NCBI RefSeq assembly: GCF_000001735.4
Contig: NC_003074.8
Coordinates: 12,400,101 to 12,464,100 of the forward strand
Length of the DNA: 64,000 nt
From: Arabidopsis thaliana
Taxonomy: Eukaryota > Streptophyta > Magnoliopsida > Brassicales > Brassicaceae
Direction of reading: 5' to 3'
Of the stretch, positions 1 to 11,991 are shown piece by piece (within the stretch, counting starts at the first letter, position 1; the number at the start of each line of letters is the position of its first letter). Both the position numbers and the translations under genes were made by a program. Below the pieces are notes generated by a model, which saw only the letters and a program-made list of their open reading frames with translations, was not told where the DNA came from and did no database searches.

Positions 1-18
1 CAATCAGAGACACAATCT

Positions 19-1303
19 ATGATCCAATCACATAGAAGTCTTCCATCCCAGTACCTGCCGAGGACACAACCTCTTCCTGCTCCTCAACCACCGTCTCCTG
101 TTATTCAACAACCGCCTTTTGCTCCTCAAAATGACAAAGAGGAAGATGACGAAGAAACAGATGATGACGACAACGACATACCAATCCAAGAAGATGATGA
201 AGAAGAAGAAAATCCAGACCAAGACTACCAAGAGCTGTTAGATTGTTTGCTTAATCTTCAAGGCCGCCAACATTTACTTTTTCTGTCCAAGGTTCCTATC
301 CCAGGCGTTGAAACTCTCTGGTAATTTCGCTCTCTCTCATTCTCTCGCTCTCCTTTTCTTCCTATTGTTGATGTGTTTAGAGCACTGCTAGAGATTGATT
401 TGTGATTTATGATTGTGATTGTGCTAGAGTTTAGAGCACTCTCTAGTTACACTAGTTCTTGTGATTTTTTATTGTGATTGTGCAAGAGTTTAGATCACTC
501 TCTAGTTCCTTTAGTTCTTGTATTTGTGATTGAGCACAGCTAGAGATGGATCTTTTTCTTGTATTTGTGATTGAGCACTGCTATAGTTTGTCTTTATAGA
601 GACTAGTTCTCTATTTTTAATATAGGTTTAACATGCATAAATATAAACTACCTCGGGCGATTGCTGAAGTATTTAGGAGGAAATTTGATGGTCCATACTT
701 CAATTGGAAGGTTACTATTTTTAGCATCCAAGAGAGATATTTCAGGAGTTTCGCGGTAACAATTTCACTTTTATCTTTCAAATTCTTATTGTTACTCATT
801 TACTAATTATCCGTGCTAACTTATCTCTTTAATTTGTACCATGTAGAGGATGTTCTATTTGGATCATGGGCTTACTGAGGCTGTTAGAGAGGGGTTCAAA
901 ATGTTAGCCCAAAAGCGTATGAAGGGCATTGTTAGTGAAGTTAAGAGGAGTGGTGTACAACCTCTTTGGATTCGTGGTAAACTTTGGGATCTGATGTGGG
1001 TTCATTGGAACACCAGTCGTGTAGTGGTGAGGAGTGAAAGTGCTTCACAATGAAGAAAATCCAATTGTGGCGATCTTGGTCTCTACAGATATGCATCCGA
1101 CAGAAATCGTTTGTGCAAGTTTACGAAGAATTGGTAACATTCCTCTGATTTTTATCCAAACAATTCACTATTCTTATATATTAATTACATGATTTTAATG
1201 TGTTTCAATTTCATTGTAGGAGGACATATATGGGCGCCCTGTATAAATTGGGGAAGTGTTTATGAAAACACATACTCGGGAAGTGTTTATGAAAACACAT
1301 ACT
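19..1303 (+). pseudogene. CACTA accessory gene (Transposase_24 / TNPA-like), 3'-truncated
   Basis: Four exons can be read: 19-320, 626-755, 847-1132 and 1220-1303. Exon 1 is proline-rich, then acidic (runs of E and D around residues 40-65), and ends in a PIPGVETLW-type motif split by a TG|GT donor. Exons 2-3 carry the core resembling Pfam PF03004 (KFDGPYFNW, then YLDHG and VQPLWIRGKLWDLMW). Exon 4 has the GRPV...GEVF..THT block. The homologous gene at 39652-41815 has the same exon phases, which supports the model. It is dead: TGA at 1051-1053, and a 27-base direct repeat near 1250-1303 (GGAAGTGTTTATGAAAACAC...) just before the join to an Athila LTR. Proteins of this class are thought to bind subterminal repeats of CACTA elements. 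No CACTA terminus is visible here, so the element's left part lies outside the window. Confidence 0.75.
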
Positions 1304-2855
1304 CGAAGCGGACCTGATCATGTCAAACCACTCGACCCCCTGGTCGAGTAGACGCTTCACGACCTCAATAGACCACTCGACCCCCTGGTCGAGTAGAAGA
1401 CTTCACTACTTCACTTCACCACTCGACCGCCTGGCCGAGTACCACCATGAGAGTCACTCGATCACTTCACTCGACCACCTGGTCGAGTATCATCACCTCC
1501 ACCACTTGACCATCCCTCGATCACGCCACTCTACCACAAAGTCGAGTATCACCATCACCATCACTCGACTACATACTCGATTGCCAGCTTCAGAGTCTTC
1601 TCCATTCCGCACTCAACCAGACACTCGAGCACAAGGAAGAAAAGAAGACTCCAGCTTATCACTCGACCGCTCACTCGACCACCTGGGTCGAGTACCGTTC
1701 TTAATCCGTCCCACTACTGCGTCGTTTTGAGTGTTAGGGTTTTGGAATATTTCGCTATAAGTAGCATGTATTTTACATTTTCGTTTATCTAAGTTTTATT
1801 CCGCAGACACTTTGTTCTTCACATTTTGTAATCCGGATTTCTTTTAATCTATTCAGTATTCAACATTTTGCTTTTGATTTCGTTTACTTTTGTTCATCCT
1901 GTTATCATCATGCTATTACTTTGTTGTTATCATGTTTTCATTCTATTCAACGTTTATGTTCTCTACAATGATGTCTGAGTAGTGAATAGGTTTCTGAGGA
2001 TGGGTTAGAGTAGTTTAGGATTCTCGGTATGCTAGGTGGTTGAGTTTGATATATAAATCCCTTCTGGATTAGTTTTTCTTAATGCCTATTGCTTTCTGAT
2101 CAACTGGAATTTGAGCCCAGACATTTCCGCGCCCAAAAGGTGTTCGATGAAATTTCTGAACCACTAATTCCAGAGATTCGTGGCTCTGTACCAAGGTATT
2201 GGTTGCACAGAGCGTTTTGGCTTTAACTTGTTGATTCGTAATGCATGTTAGGTTAGCTCTCGTCAATGGTGATGGAGTCTGGGACTGGTTTAACTTGAGG
2301 GTCTCTGTTGCGGTGGCACTTAGATTTGGTTACCGAACTTGTTATCTAGGGATAATTTATTGAGCATGTTAATCACCTGTAAACTGAAGAAACGAAACTA
2401 CTCAATTACCCCATCCTTGGGAATTCTTTATCTGATTGATTTTTTTGTTTACTCTACTGTTGTTTACTACGTCTTGTTACATGTTGCTTAGTTTCTGCAA
2501 ATCTTTCCTGTTACTCGACCTGATACTCGACCACCCAGTTGTCTGGCAACAGACTGTGCAGTCGAGTATCTTTGTTTCATTTACTGCCTGTTACTCGACC
2601 AGTCACTCGACCTCACCCAGTTCTCTGCAAAGAGCTTTGTTGGTAGAGTGTTTTATTGTTTCTGCTTGAATTTCTGTTTTCTGCATGTTCACTTAGGACT
2701 CCTAGAACACGTCAAAACCTGTTATTGCTTGGCTTGACTTAGTGACTTCTGATCACATCTTGATTGTTAGCATCACACCCATTTGGATTGACAAACTAAA
2801 ATACTACAACGACATGATTGGTGTTTAAGGATAATTGACTAAAACCTATTATCCA
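1303..2855 (+). repeat. 5' LTR of the Athila-type element (5'-truncated)
   Basis: It shares AAGCGGACCTGATCATGTCA and the following ACTCGACC...GGTCGAGT blocks with the 3' LTR at 13824. It ends in ATCCA just before the primer-binding site. The U3 part (about 1325-1720) is crowded with paired ACTCGACC and GGTCGAGT motifs. A TATA-like GCTATAAGTAG lies at 1754-1764. The open frame 1320-1730 is a by-product of the motif repeats, not a gene. Confidence 0.85.
1756..1761 (+). promoter_or_regulatory. Putative LTR TATA box
   Basis: CTATAAGTAG sits directly downstream of the cluster of ACTCGACC/GGTCGAGT motifs in the U3 part of the LTR. Position and context fit the core promoter of the retrotransposon; the start site itself cannot be seen. 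Confidence 0.5.
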
Positions 2856-2876
2856 TTTGGCGCCTTTGCCAATTGG
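2856..2876 (+). other. Primer-binding site of the Athila-type element
   Basis: TTTGGCGCCTTTGCCAATTG follows the LTR end directly. It resembles the TGGCGCCGTTGCCGGGG primer site of Athila/Tat elements, with a few changes. The same kind of site is seen, better preserved, at 35949-35962 on the minus strand. Confidence 0.75.
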
Positions 2877-3119
2877 GTGTTTGTTTGTTACATTTAAGAT
2901 TTCAGACTTGCTTAGATCAAGTTCTTTTTCAATTTTCATTTTAGTTACTAACTATTTTTTTTTTTTTTTGTTGTCTTGTTGCTCCAGGTACACCTCTGCT
3001 GTATGTAAACTCGATCAACAGGCAATCAGAACCTCCTTTTCGATAACATCGACCGCATCGCTCGCAAACTCAGATAAAGGAGAAACACAGTCAACCTTTT
3101 ACCCCAGCAACTACTCGAA

Positions 3120-5722
3120 ATGGCTGACAAACAGAATCAACAGAATGGTCCTGCCAACATCGGTGCTGGAGATGCACCAAGGGACCATCGTCAGAGGAAA
3201 GGAATTGCACCTCCTGCTATCAAGAACAACAACTTCGAGATTAAGAGTGGTCTCATCTCGATGATTCATGGGAACAAATTCCATGGTCTGCCAATGGAGG
3301 ATCCACTCGACCACCTTGATGAATTCGATAGGCTCTGCAACCTAACAAAAATCAATGGTGTCAGTGAAGACGGATTCAAGCTCCGGTTGTTTCCATTCTC
3401 CTTGGGCGACAAAGCACACATCTAGGAGAAGAATCTGCCACATGACTCAATCACCACCTGGGATGATTGCAAGAATGCTTTTCTAGCAAAGTTCTTCTCA
3501 ATGCCAAAACTGCAAGACTCGGAAATGAGATCTCTGGCTTTTCATAGATGACTGGTGAAAGCTTCTGTGAAGCATGGGAGCATTTCAATGGTTACACCAA
3601 CCAATGTGATATGGTTCAAATTAGCTAGAACTACTCTCTCAAATAAGAGATTAATTGCAGTTATTTAAGATCGAATCACGGAGTTCTTTTGTTTAAACAA
3701 TGAGTTAAATGTCGAGATTAAGCTAGTAGGGTGTAAGTGAAATAGTAAGTAAACAAAGCAAGAAAACAGCAATATTGATTGTGTTGTGAACGTTTAGGAA
3801 AAGAGCTAGGAACAGGGTATTCTCAGGAAACTATTGGTTAGTAGATCTAATGAAAGCTAGGTTGTTATCAAACCATTCTTAAACTCAAACTCTAATTATG
3901 GAATAACCGGTAGGCGTGCCGCGAAACTCTCTATACCTATAGCTAATAATAACCGGAGAAGCCGAGAAACTATCAACCTAAATATGCATTCTTAACGAGT
4001 TCAATTGTTCATCTTAGTAGATAGGCCGATTCTTATTACACACCTATAAACCAGACTCATCAAATAATAGATCCAACTACAGATACCTATGGCGGGCATA
4101 TCTATTGTCTAGATTCAAGATCTAGTTAATTACTCTAGATCTAGCATTAAACATAATTTTTTTTTTTTTTTGGCAAACATTAAACATAATTAAAGATGAA
4201 GAATTCTATAGATAACCTAGCAAAGTGGACAATCTACTAAACCATATGAATCCCTAATGAGAAACCCTATTCCTAACAAGCAGATTACTCAGACATATTG
4301 AATGAAGCAAACAACATATTCGAGTGTGAAAGCATAAACACAGTAAGTAGAGAAGGGGAAAGAAGGGATCTCTTCACTGTATTAAGATCTGAATAAAACT
4401 CTGAAAAACAATCGATGAATAGCTTATGTCTCTTAGTAACAGGGATTTGCAAAAGCTTGATAAAAGACTTGATAAAAGAAACTTAGGTCTAAAAACAATA
4501 TATAAAACCCTAAAAACGTCCAGGGACTAATAATACAAATAAGGAAGTCTTCTGAGGCAAATTTCCTCTTATGTAAACTTGAAAGCGTCATGGACTTCTG
4601 CCGGGCCGAAACTGGTGTCGATCGACACCAAGAGTGTGTCGATCGACACTCCTCGCTGATTCCTGAACCAAAATCGTCCTTAGCTTCCTTTTTCTTAGCT
4701 TTTGCTCCAAAATGTCTCTTTATCTCCATTGTTGTCCCATTGCATAGAATACCTGAAAAGACACTAAAAAGACTCGAGAAATAACATAAAGACTCAAAAT
4801 CCTATACCTAAAACATAGATAAAATCAGTGAAAATTGGGTTATATCACAATACCCTCATCATGGCTTCAAGAAAGCCTCTCTGCTCAGCACTCTTTACAG
4901 AGGAGTTCTACCACGCATCAGAATGCTTCTGGATACCGCCAGCAATGGGAATTTCCAGAACAAGGATGTTGAAGAAGGCCGGGAATTGGTTGAGAACCTT
5001 GCTCAATCAGATGGTAATTACAACGAGGACTGCAATAGGACCATCAGAGGCACAGCTGATTCCGATGACAAACATAGGAAGGAGATCAAAGCACTGAATG
5101 ACAAGCTGGACATAATTCTACTTAGCCAGCAGAAGCATGTGCACTTCCTTCTTGATGACGAGCAGTATCAAGTCCAAGATGGGGAGGGTAACCAGTTAGA
5201 AGAAGTTAGCTACATCAACAACAACCAGAGTGGCTACAAAGGGTATAACAACTTCAAGACCAACAACCCCAACCTCTCCTACCGCAGCACCAACATTGCT
5301 AATCCACAAGACCAAGTGTATCCTCCACAGCAACAACAAGGTCAGAACAAACCCTTTGTTCCCTACAACCAAGGTTTTGTTCCCCAGCAGCAATTTCAAG
5401 GGAACTTCAGCCGCAACCACCACCTGTGTTTGCACCTCAGCAAAACCAAGGTCTTGCTGCTCCTGATCTTGACATGAAACAAATGCTACAACAGTTGCTT
5501 CACGGGAAAGCATCTGGCTCCATGGAGATAGCTAAGAAAATATCTGAGTTACACAATAAGTTGGACAGTAGCTACAATGATCTAAATGTCAAGGTGGAAA
5601 CACTGAATACCAAAGTCCGATACTTAGAGGGACATTGCATCTTCTTCAGCTCCAAAACAGATAAGCCAACTTCCAGGCAAAGCAATTCAAAATCCAAAAG
5701 AATATGCTCACTTCCAACTTGA
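3120..5722 (+). pseudogene. gag of the Athila-type element, interrupted
   Basis: Begins with [13 protein letters not shown] at 3120. A Retrotrans_gag domain follows ([21 protein letters not shown] ... [11 protein letters not shown]). TAG at 3423-3425 stands where a Trp codon is expected, and a frameshift lies near 3545. At 3607-4847 a solo LTR splits the gene; across it the frame resumes (TNQ before, PHHGFKKAS after). The 3' half (4923-5477) is Gln/Asn-rich ([25 protein letters not shown]) and passes through further indels into a coiled-coil-like segment (5450-5630). The product would form the capsid of cytoplasmic virus-like particles. It is non-functional. Confidence 0.85.
3607..4847 (-). 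repeat. Solo LTR of the gag-only retrotransposon family
   Basis: Ends are TGATATGG and TTATATCA. Flanking 5-bp target duplications are CAATG (3602-3606) and CAATA (4848-4852), one mismatch. It aligns along its length with the LTRs at 31357-32555, 35967-37157 and 27613-28753, so the sense strand is minus. It contains two copies of the TGTCGATCGACAC motif near 4613-4645. No internal region remains, so it arose by LTR-LTR recombination. Confidence 0.9.
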
Positions 5723-5887
5723 GAGGAACCAAAGACAGTCACTGAGGACAGTGAAGATCAAGATGGGGAGGATTTCAGTCTCGGTAAAGATCGAGCTGAC
5801 AAACCACTCGAGCAGCCACTTGACCAGACACTCGAGCAACCACTCGAGCAGCCACTCGACCACGTTACTCGACCAAATACTCAACCA

Positions 5888-8800
5888 ACCTTCCTAGCAA
5901 CATCACCAACTGCTCCAAAACCAGTTGTTGTCAAGAACATAGAAAAGGTCTTTGTTCCTCCTCCTTACAAACCACAACTTCCATTTCCTGGCTGTCACAA
6001 GAAAGCCTTGGCAGATAAGTATAGAGCTATGTTTGCCAAGAACATCAAGGAGGTTGAGTTGCGGATACCTCTTGTTGACGCTCTAGCGCTAATCCCGAAC
6101 TCTCACAAGTTTCTGAAAGATTTGATCGTAGAGAGAATTCAAGAAGTGCAAGGGATGGTAGTATTGAGTCATTAATGCAGTGCTATCATACAAAAGAAGA
6201 TCATTCCTAAGAAGCTTAGTGATCCTGGTTCATTCACTCTACCATGCTCTTTAGGTCCATTGCCTTTCAACAGATGTCTATGTGATTTAGGAGCATTAGT
6301 CAGTCTCATGCCGCTCTCTGTTGCCAAAAGATTAGGGTTCACTCAATACATATCCTGCAATATATCCCTTATCCTAGCAGACAGGTCAGTAAGGATCCCT
6401 CATGGTTTACTCGGAAACCTACCAATCAGGATTAGAGCCATAGAGATACCAACTGACTTTGTAGTCTTGAAGATGGATGAAGAGCCCAAGGACCCTTTGA
6501 TTCTGGGGAGGCCTTTCTTAGCAACTGCAGAAGCTATGATTGATGTCAAGAAAGGGAAGATTGATCTAAACCTTGGCAAAGACTTTAAGATGACCTTTGA
6601 CGTCAAAGACGCGATGAAGAAGCCTACTATGGAAGGGCAACTCTTTTGGATCGAAGAAATGGATCAGTTAGCTGATGAGTTACTGGAAGAGCTTGCAGAA
6701 GAAGATCACCTTAACAGTGCTTTAACCAAAAGTGGTGAAGATGAGTTTCTGCATTTGGAAACTTTGGGATACCAGAAGCTGTACTCCCATAAAGCAATGG
6801 AAGAATTACAACCTTCTGAGGAATTGAATGGACCACCAACATAGGTAATGGTAATGAGCGAAGAAGGGTCAACACGAGTTCAACCTGCACACTCGAGAAC
6901 ATACTCGACCAATGACTCGACCTCGACTGTCAGCGACTCTGGAGAGCTGATCATTCCAACTTAAGATGACTGGTCTGAACTCAAGGCACCGAAGGTTGAT
7001 CTCAAACCACTTCCTAAAGGTCTAAGGTACGCATTCCTTGGTCCAAACTCTACTTACCTTGTGATCATTAATGCTGAGTTAAATGATGATGAAGTGAACC
7101 TGCTATTATCTGAACTTAAAAAGTATAGGAGAACAATTGGCTATTCATTATCTAACATTAAGGGAATTTCACCTAGTTTATGCAACCATAGGATCCACCT
7201 TGAAAACGAATCCTATTTTAGCATTGAACCACAGAGGAGGTTAAATCCCAACTTGAAAGAAGTAGTGAAAAAAGAAATTTTGAAACTGTTTGATGTTGGT
7301 GTCATCTACCCTATATCTGATAGTACTTGGGTTCTTCCAGTTCATTGCGTCCCTAAAAAGGGTAGAATGACTGTTGTTAAAAATGAAAAGGATGAATTGA
7401 TCCCTACTAGAACTATAACTGGTAATAGAATGTATATTGATTATAGAAAGCTAAATGCTGCATCTAGGAAAAATCATTTTCCTTTACCATTCATTGATCA
7501 AATGCTTGAACGGTTAGCTAATCACCCATACTATTGCTTTCTTGATGGATATAGTGGTTTCTTTTAAATACCGATTCACCCTAATGATCAAGAGAAAACT
7601 ACTTTCACATGTTCTTATGGAACTTTTGCTTATAAGAGAATGCCATTTGGTTTATGCAATGCTCCTGCAACATTTCAGAGGTGTATGACCTCTATATTTT
7701 AAGATTTAATCGAGGAGATGGTGGAGGTCTTCATGGACGATTTTTCGGTCTATGGCCCCTCTTTCTCCTCTTGTTTGTTGAATCTTGGCAGGGTATTGAC
7801 CAGGTGCGAAGAGACGAATCTTGTTCTCAATTGGGAAAAGTGTCATTTCATGGTGAAGGAAGGCATAATGTTGGGCCACAAGATATCAGAGAAGGGTATA
7901 GAGGTTGACAAAGGAAAAATTGAAGTGATGATGCAGTTGCAGCCACCAAAAACGGTGAAGGACATCAGAAGTTTCCTTGGTAATGCTGGGTTCTGCAAGG
8001 GGGCTTTTGGTGGCCAATAATGTATAAGGACGCTCAGAAGTTCGTTTCAAAATGTGATTCATGGCAGAGAAAGGGAAACATCAGCAAAAGAAATGAGATG
8101 CCTCAAAACCCACTCTTGGAAGTGGAGATCTTTGACGTATGGGAATTGATTTTATGGGTCCATTCCCATCTTCATACGGTAACAAGTATATACTGGTCGT
8201 CGTAGCTATTGCTAGTCCTACCAACAATGCAAAAGTTGTGCTGAAGCTGTTCAAGACCATAATCTTCTGGAGATTTGGAGTTCCTAGGGTAGTAATCAGT
8301 GATGGTAGGAAGCATTTCATCAACAAAGTCTTTGAGAACCTCCTGAAGAAGCATGGAGTAAAGCACAAAGTCGCCACCCCTTATCATCCACAGACAAGCG
8401 GGCAGGTTGAGATCTCTAACAGGGAGATAAAAACAATTCTGGAAAAAACTGTTGGAATTACAAGGAAAGACTGGTCTGCAAAGCTTGATGATGCACTGTG
8501 GGCTTACAGGACAACTTTCAAGACACCCATTGGTACAACTCCTTTTAATCTCCTCTATGGAGAATCATGTCACCTACCTGTTGAGCTCGAGTACAAAGCT
8601 ATATGGGCGGTAAAACTCCTGAACTTTGACATAAAAACCGCTGAGGAAAAGCGGTTGATCCAACTCAGTGACCTTGATGAAATCCGTTTAGAAGCTTATG
8701 AGGGCTCTAAAATCTACAAGGAGAGAATTAAGCTTTTCCATGACAAGAAGATCATCACTAAGGATTTTCAGGTCTTTCCAGGAAAGCTTAAATCCAGATG

Positions 8801-8966
8801 GTCTGGCCCCTTCTTTGTCATTGAGGTCCGTCCTTATGGAGCAGTCACTCTACCTGGTAAGAGTGGAGATTTCACAGTAAACGGTTAAAGGCTCAAGAAG
8901 TACTTAGCAGATCAAATCCTTCCAGAGGTGACGTCGGTTCACCTCAAGGAACTTCTTGATGATTAA
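5888..8966 (+). pseudogene. pol of the Athila-type element (PR-RT-[RNase H lost]-IN)
   Basis: Upstream linker 5940-6170 (VDALALIPNSHKFLKDLI). Retropepsin at about 6245-6600: the active-site region reads CDLGALVSLMP, the Athila-style DLGA variant. RT at 7061-8000 includes VIYPISDSTWVLPVHCVPKK, YIDYRKLNAASRK and the catalytic FMDDFSVYG at about 7722. RNase H is missing: sequence jumps near 7995 from FLGNAGF to FWWPIMYKDA of the integrase zinc region. Integrase 8020-8890 has D in GIDFMGPF, D in ISDGRKHF and E in [12 protein letters not shown], but about ten residues normally following KYILV are gone. In-frame stops include TAA near 6174, 7565 and 7700. It encoded the enzymes for reverse transcription and integration and is now inactive. 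Confidence 0.9.
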
Positions 8967-10127
8967 AGGAGTAAAGGAGTCAAGCTATTGACTTTAAACA
9001 AACTCACTTGGGGGGAAATTCTATGACTATCTCTGTAAATAAACTTTTATTTTCTTGTTATTTTTGATTTGTTTTAGTTGTGTTTTTGGTTTTCAGGAAC
9101 AAAGGAACGATGTGGAGATAGAGTAAAAATTCAAAACTTTTACTCTACAGAAGACCAGGAAATCGAGTGTATAGCATGGTGGAGTGCAAAATTTTGAAAT
9201 TTTTTTGTTGCATCTGGAGACCCTGAATTCGAGTACATAAGTCGAGTATATGTGATGTTTAAAACCCAAAAAAATTTAAATCATCATTATACTCGACCAA
9301 CAGGAGCTACAAAGACTTGCAGGGATTTTGTCAAGTTTACAGTAGATTTCCTTCTGTTTTCCCAGTCAACAGAGTGTGGACCACACGCTGAAGATAAGAT
9401 GGAGAGAGAATCTCAAACTCAATTTCCACCACTCCTTTTGAAATTTTACTCGACCAACCTCTATTCAATTTTCCATCACTCGACCGCAAGAAACAATTCT
9501 CTGAAACCTAAGCCGCACTCGACCTCGCTGAAACCAATCGACCGTCGTTGGAGAGAATTACTCAGCCGCCGCAGTCGAGTTCCAAGTTTCACTCGACCAC
9601 CGGTTTTGTTTCACCGTGAATCACTCGACTGCTACGCCACCGACACTCCAATTTTTCTACTTCACCACAAATCGCCGCCTCTCACTCGACCACTTCACTT
9701 CACCGTCAAAGTCTCGGGAACTACTCGGTAACAACTACAGTACTCGACCGTCGACTTGTGGTTTCGTCCTTGCCAATTCCGGCTCACCGAAGAAGTACTC
9801 GACCTCTGGAGCCAACCACTCGACCGACCCTTCACGTTTCAAGATTCCAGGCTTCAATTCCGGTTCACTGAGGTATCACTCGATCGCTGGTGCTAGGAAA
9901 TCAGCAGATCCACTCGACTTCAGAAAAGTTACTCAACCGCGGTCTCTACTCTACTCGATCCAATTCGTGTAAGAGGAACTCGAGAACAGCTCAGTTTACT
10001 CGAGTACTAGATTGTACTCGACCAATTTGGTCAATTTCATTGCCTGTTGATAACAATTTTGGTTTCATTGTTATCTTTGAGACTAACCTATTGACATTTG
10101 AGTTTTGAGTTCTAAATCTTCTTGCAG
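8967..10127 (+). other. Athila internal non-coding region with ACTCGACC motifs and splice acceptor
   Basis: No credible gene. Between 9160 and 10050 the motif ACTCGACC (or GGTCGAGT) occurs roughly twenty times, often in TTCACTCGACCAC contexts; the open frames 9252-9731 and 9616-9972 follow from this repetition. At 10110-10127 a pyrimidine-rich TTCTTGCAG precedes GAGAATCATG of the downstream ORF, a plausible 3' splice site for a subgenomic mRNA. Confidence 0.6.
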
Positions 10128-10134
10128 GAGAATC

Positions 10135-11991
10135 ATGAGTAATTACAGTGGCAGTTCTTCGGTTGATCCTGACTATAACATGGATGAGACAGAACGAGAA
10201 CAGAGAGAATACGATAGCTTCAGAAGAAAAGCTGAGATAGCTCGAGGGAAGAGAGCAATGACAGGGAGGTATGAGCTTATAGATGTGGATCTAGAAGACG
10301 AGTACATGCCTGAGCATACTCGCAAAGCCACCAAACTTCTGCACAAACCTAATGTATTGCCTGCTGAGGAGTATATCAGGCTCTTCAAACTGAATGAGTT
10401 CTGTAGCACAGGGTATCCATGCTCGACCACACTTGCTCAATTTGGATTGTTGGAGGATGTTCAGCACCTGTACCAGAGTTGTCATCTGGACACTCTGATG
10501 GCTTATCCCTATGTAGCATATGAAGAAGAAACGATTCAGTTCCTCTCCACACTACAAGTGGAGCTTTACCAAGGTATGACCTCTGATGATTTGGAATGCG
10601 AAGGATTGGGATTCTTGAGATTCTCTGTGTATGGTCATGAGTATAGGTAATCAATCAAGCGCTTCGAAGGATTGTTTGGTTTCCCCAATGGAACGGGTAC
10701 TAAGCCCAAGTATGATAGAGAAGAGTTGAAAGACTTATGGATCACAATTGGCAGCTCTGTACCGCTGAATTCTTCTAGGCCAAAGAGCAATATGATACGC
10801 AGCCCTGTCATCAGGTACTTCCAGCGTTCTACAGCCAATGTCCTCTACTCCCGAGAGATCACAGGGACTGTTACCAATTCTGATATGGAAATGATCGCTA
10901 TGGCTCTCAAAGGCACTCTCCGCCAAACTAAGAACAAAATGTCTCTCCAAGGTGAAATCAATGACACACCTCTCTCTGTACTTCTTCTGATCCACCTGTG
11001 TGGATACAAGAGCTGGGCTGTCAACAATAACCATAAGAGAATACGAGGCGCTCTTTGTATTGGCGGTGTTGTGACACCGATTCTGATCGCTTGTGGAGTC
11101 CCAATCACATCTGATGGACTCGAGCCACGGGCAATGGATATCGAGCATCTACGTCACTGCGAATTCGTGGAGTTCGCAATGGTTGGCGACATGCACCGTT
11201 TCAGGTTTGAGCACTCTACGGATAAGAGAGCTAGCATCCTTCTCCCCAGCCCAGAGGTTACACGCATAATAGAGGGAGATAACATTGATTTTAGGCCTGA
11301 GCTTGGAAACCTCTACTATGAGAACGCTCCGCCATTGGATGAGGATGATCTTATAGAAGAAGCTGCTGAGGATGGGATGGATGAAGACAGAGCAGTGGAG
11401 TTTGACACTAGCATGTATCATTTTAGTGAACATGTACCTCCAGCGAGGGAGAGCAAGAGCTTGAGTGAAGCTCATAGGAACAATAGCAAGCTGCAGAAGT
11501 GGTGCAAGAAGCAGGACAAGCTACTCGCCAAGTGCCTCAAGACTATCAAGTTTCTGACGGATACGCTGAGCTGTTCCTCTTACACTACAAATGTTCCACA
11601 GGGACAACCTCCTCTAGAGATGCCATCGAGGAGATTTGATGAGCCTGAGCCAAGTCAGCACAGGCCTGAGCCTAGTGAGCAGAGAGTCTCACATGTCCCT
11701 GCTAGACATTCATCATTCGAGTCTCGGGAGCACAAGAGAAGAAGGAAGGCTACACTCGTTCGCTCTAGCAGCAGATCACGCCTTATTCACTCGAGGAGAT
11801 CACTCGACCACGGTGCTGGTCGCAGCAGAAGAAGAGAGGTCGAGTATCCTCAGAGCGGTGTTGGCCGCCATAGAGCTGATGAGGTCGAGTACCCACATGC
11901 TGGAGCTGATACAGAACAGGGCGGGTCGTCTATGGCCTGGGAGCAATCACAGGCAGCCATTGACGACCAACTCCGTTCATTCTTTGAGTGA
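10135..11991 (+). pseudogene. Athila ORF-1 family gene, one nonsense codon
   Basis: This downstream gene of Athila elements (family resembling Pfam PF03078, ATHILA ORF-1) lies where retroviruses carry env. It starts MSNYSGSSSVDPDYN at 10135, just after a splice-acceptor-like TTCTTGCAG (10119-10127). One TAA at 10648-10650 interrupts it; the frame continues as SIKRFEGLFGFPNGTG. Otherwise about 618 codons are open to TGA at 11991. The middle is conserved-looking (LLLIHLCGYKSWAVNNN, IRGALCIGGVVTPI), then an acidic stretch, then an Arg/Ser-rich C-terminus with REVEYP and DEVEYP repeats created by GGTCGAGTA motifs in the DNA. I see no convincing signal peptide or membrane span. The function is unknown; it is much better preserved than gag and pol. 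Confidence 0.8.

Noticed and set aside
1320..1730. 136-codon frame in the Athila 5' LTR (and 9252-9731, 9616-9972 further on)
   Set aside because: Amino-acid pattern (HSTPWSSRR, STRP repeats) is only the translation of ACTCGACC/GGTCGAGT repeats in LTR and non-coding DNA.
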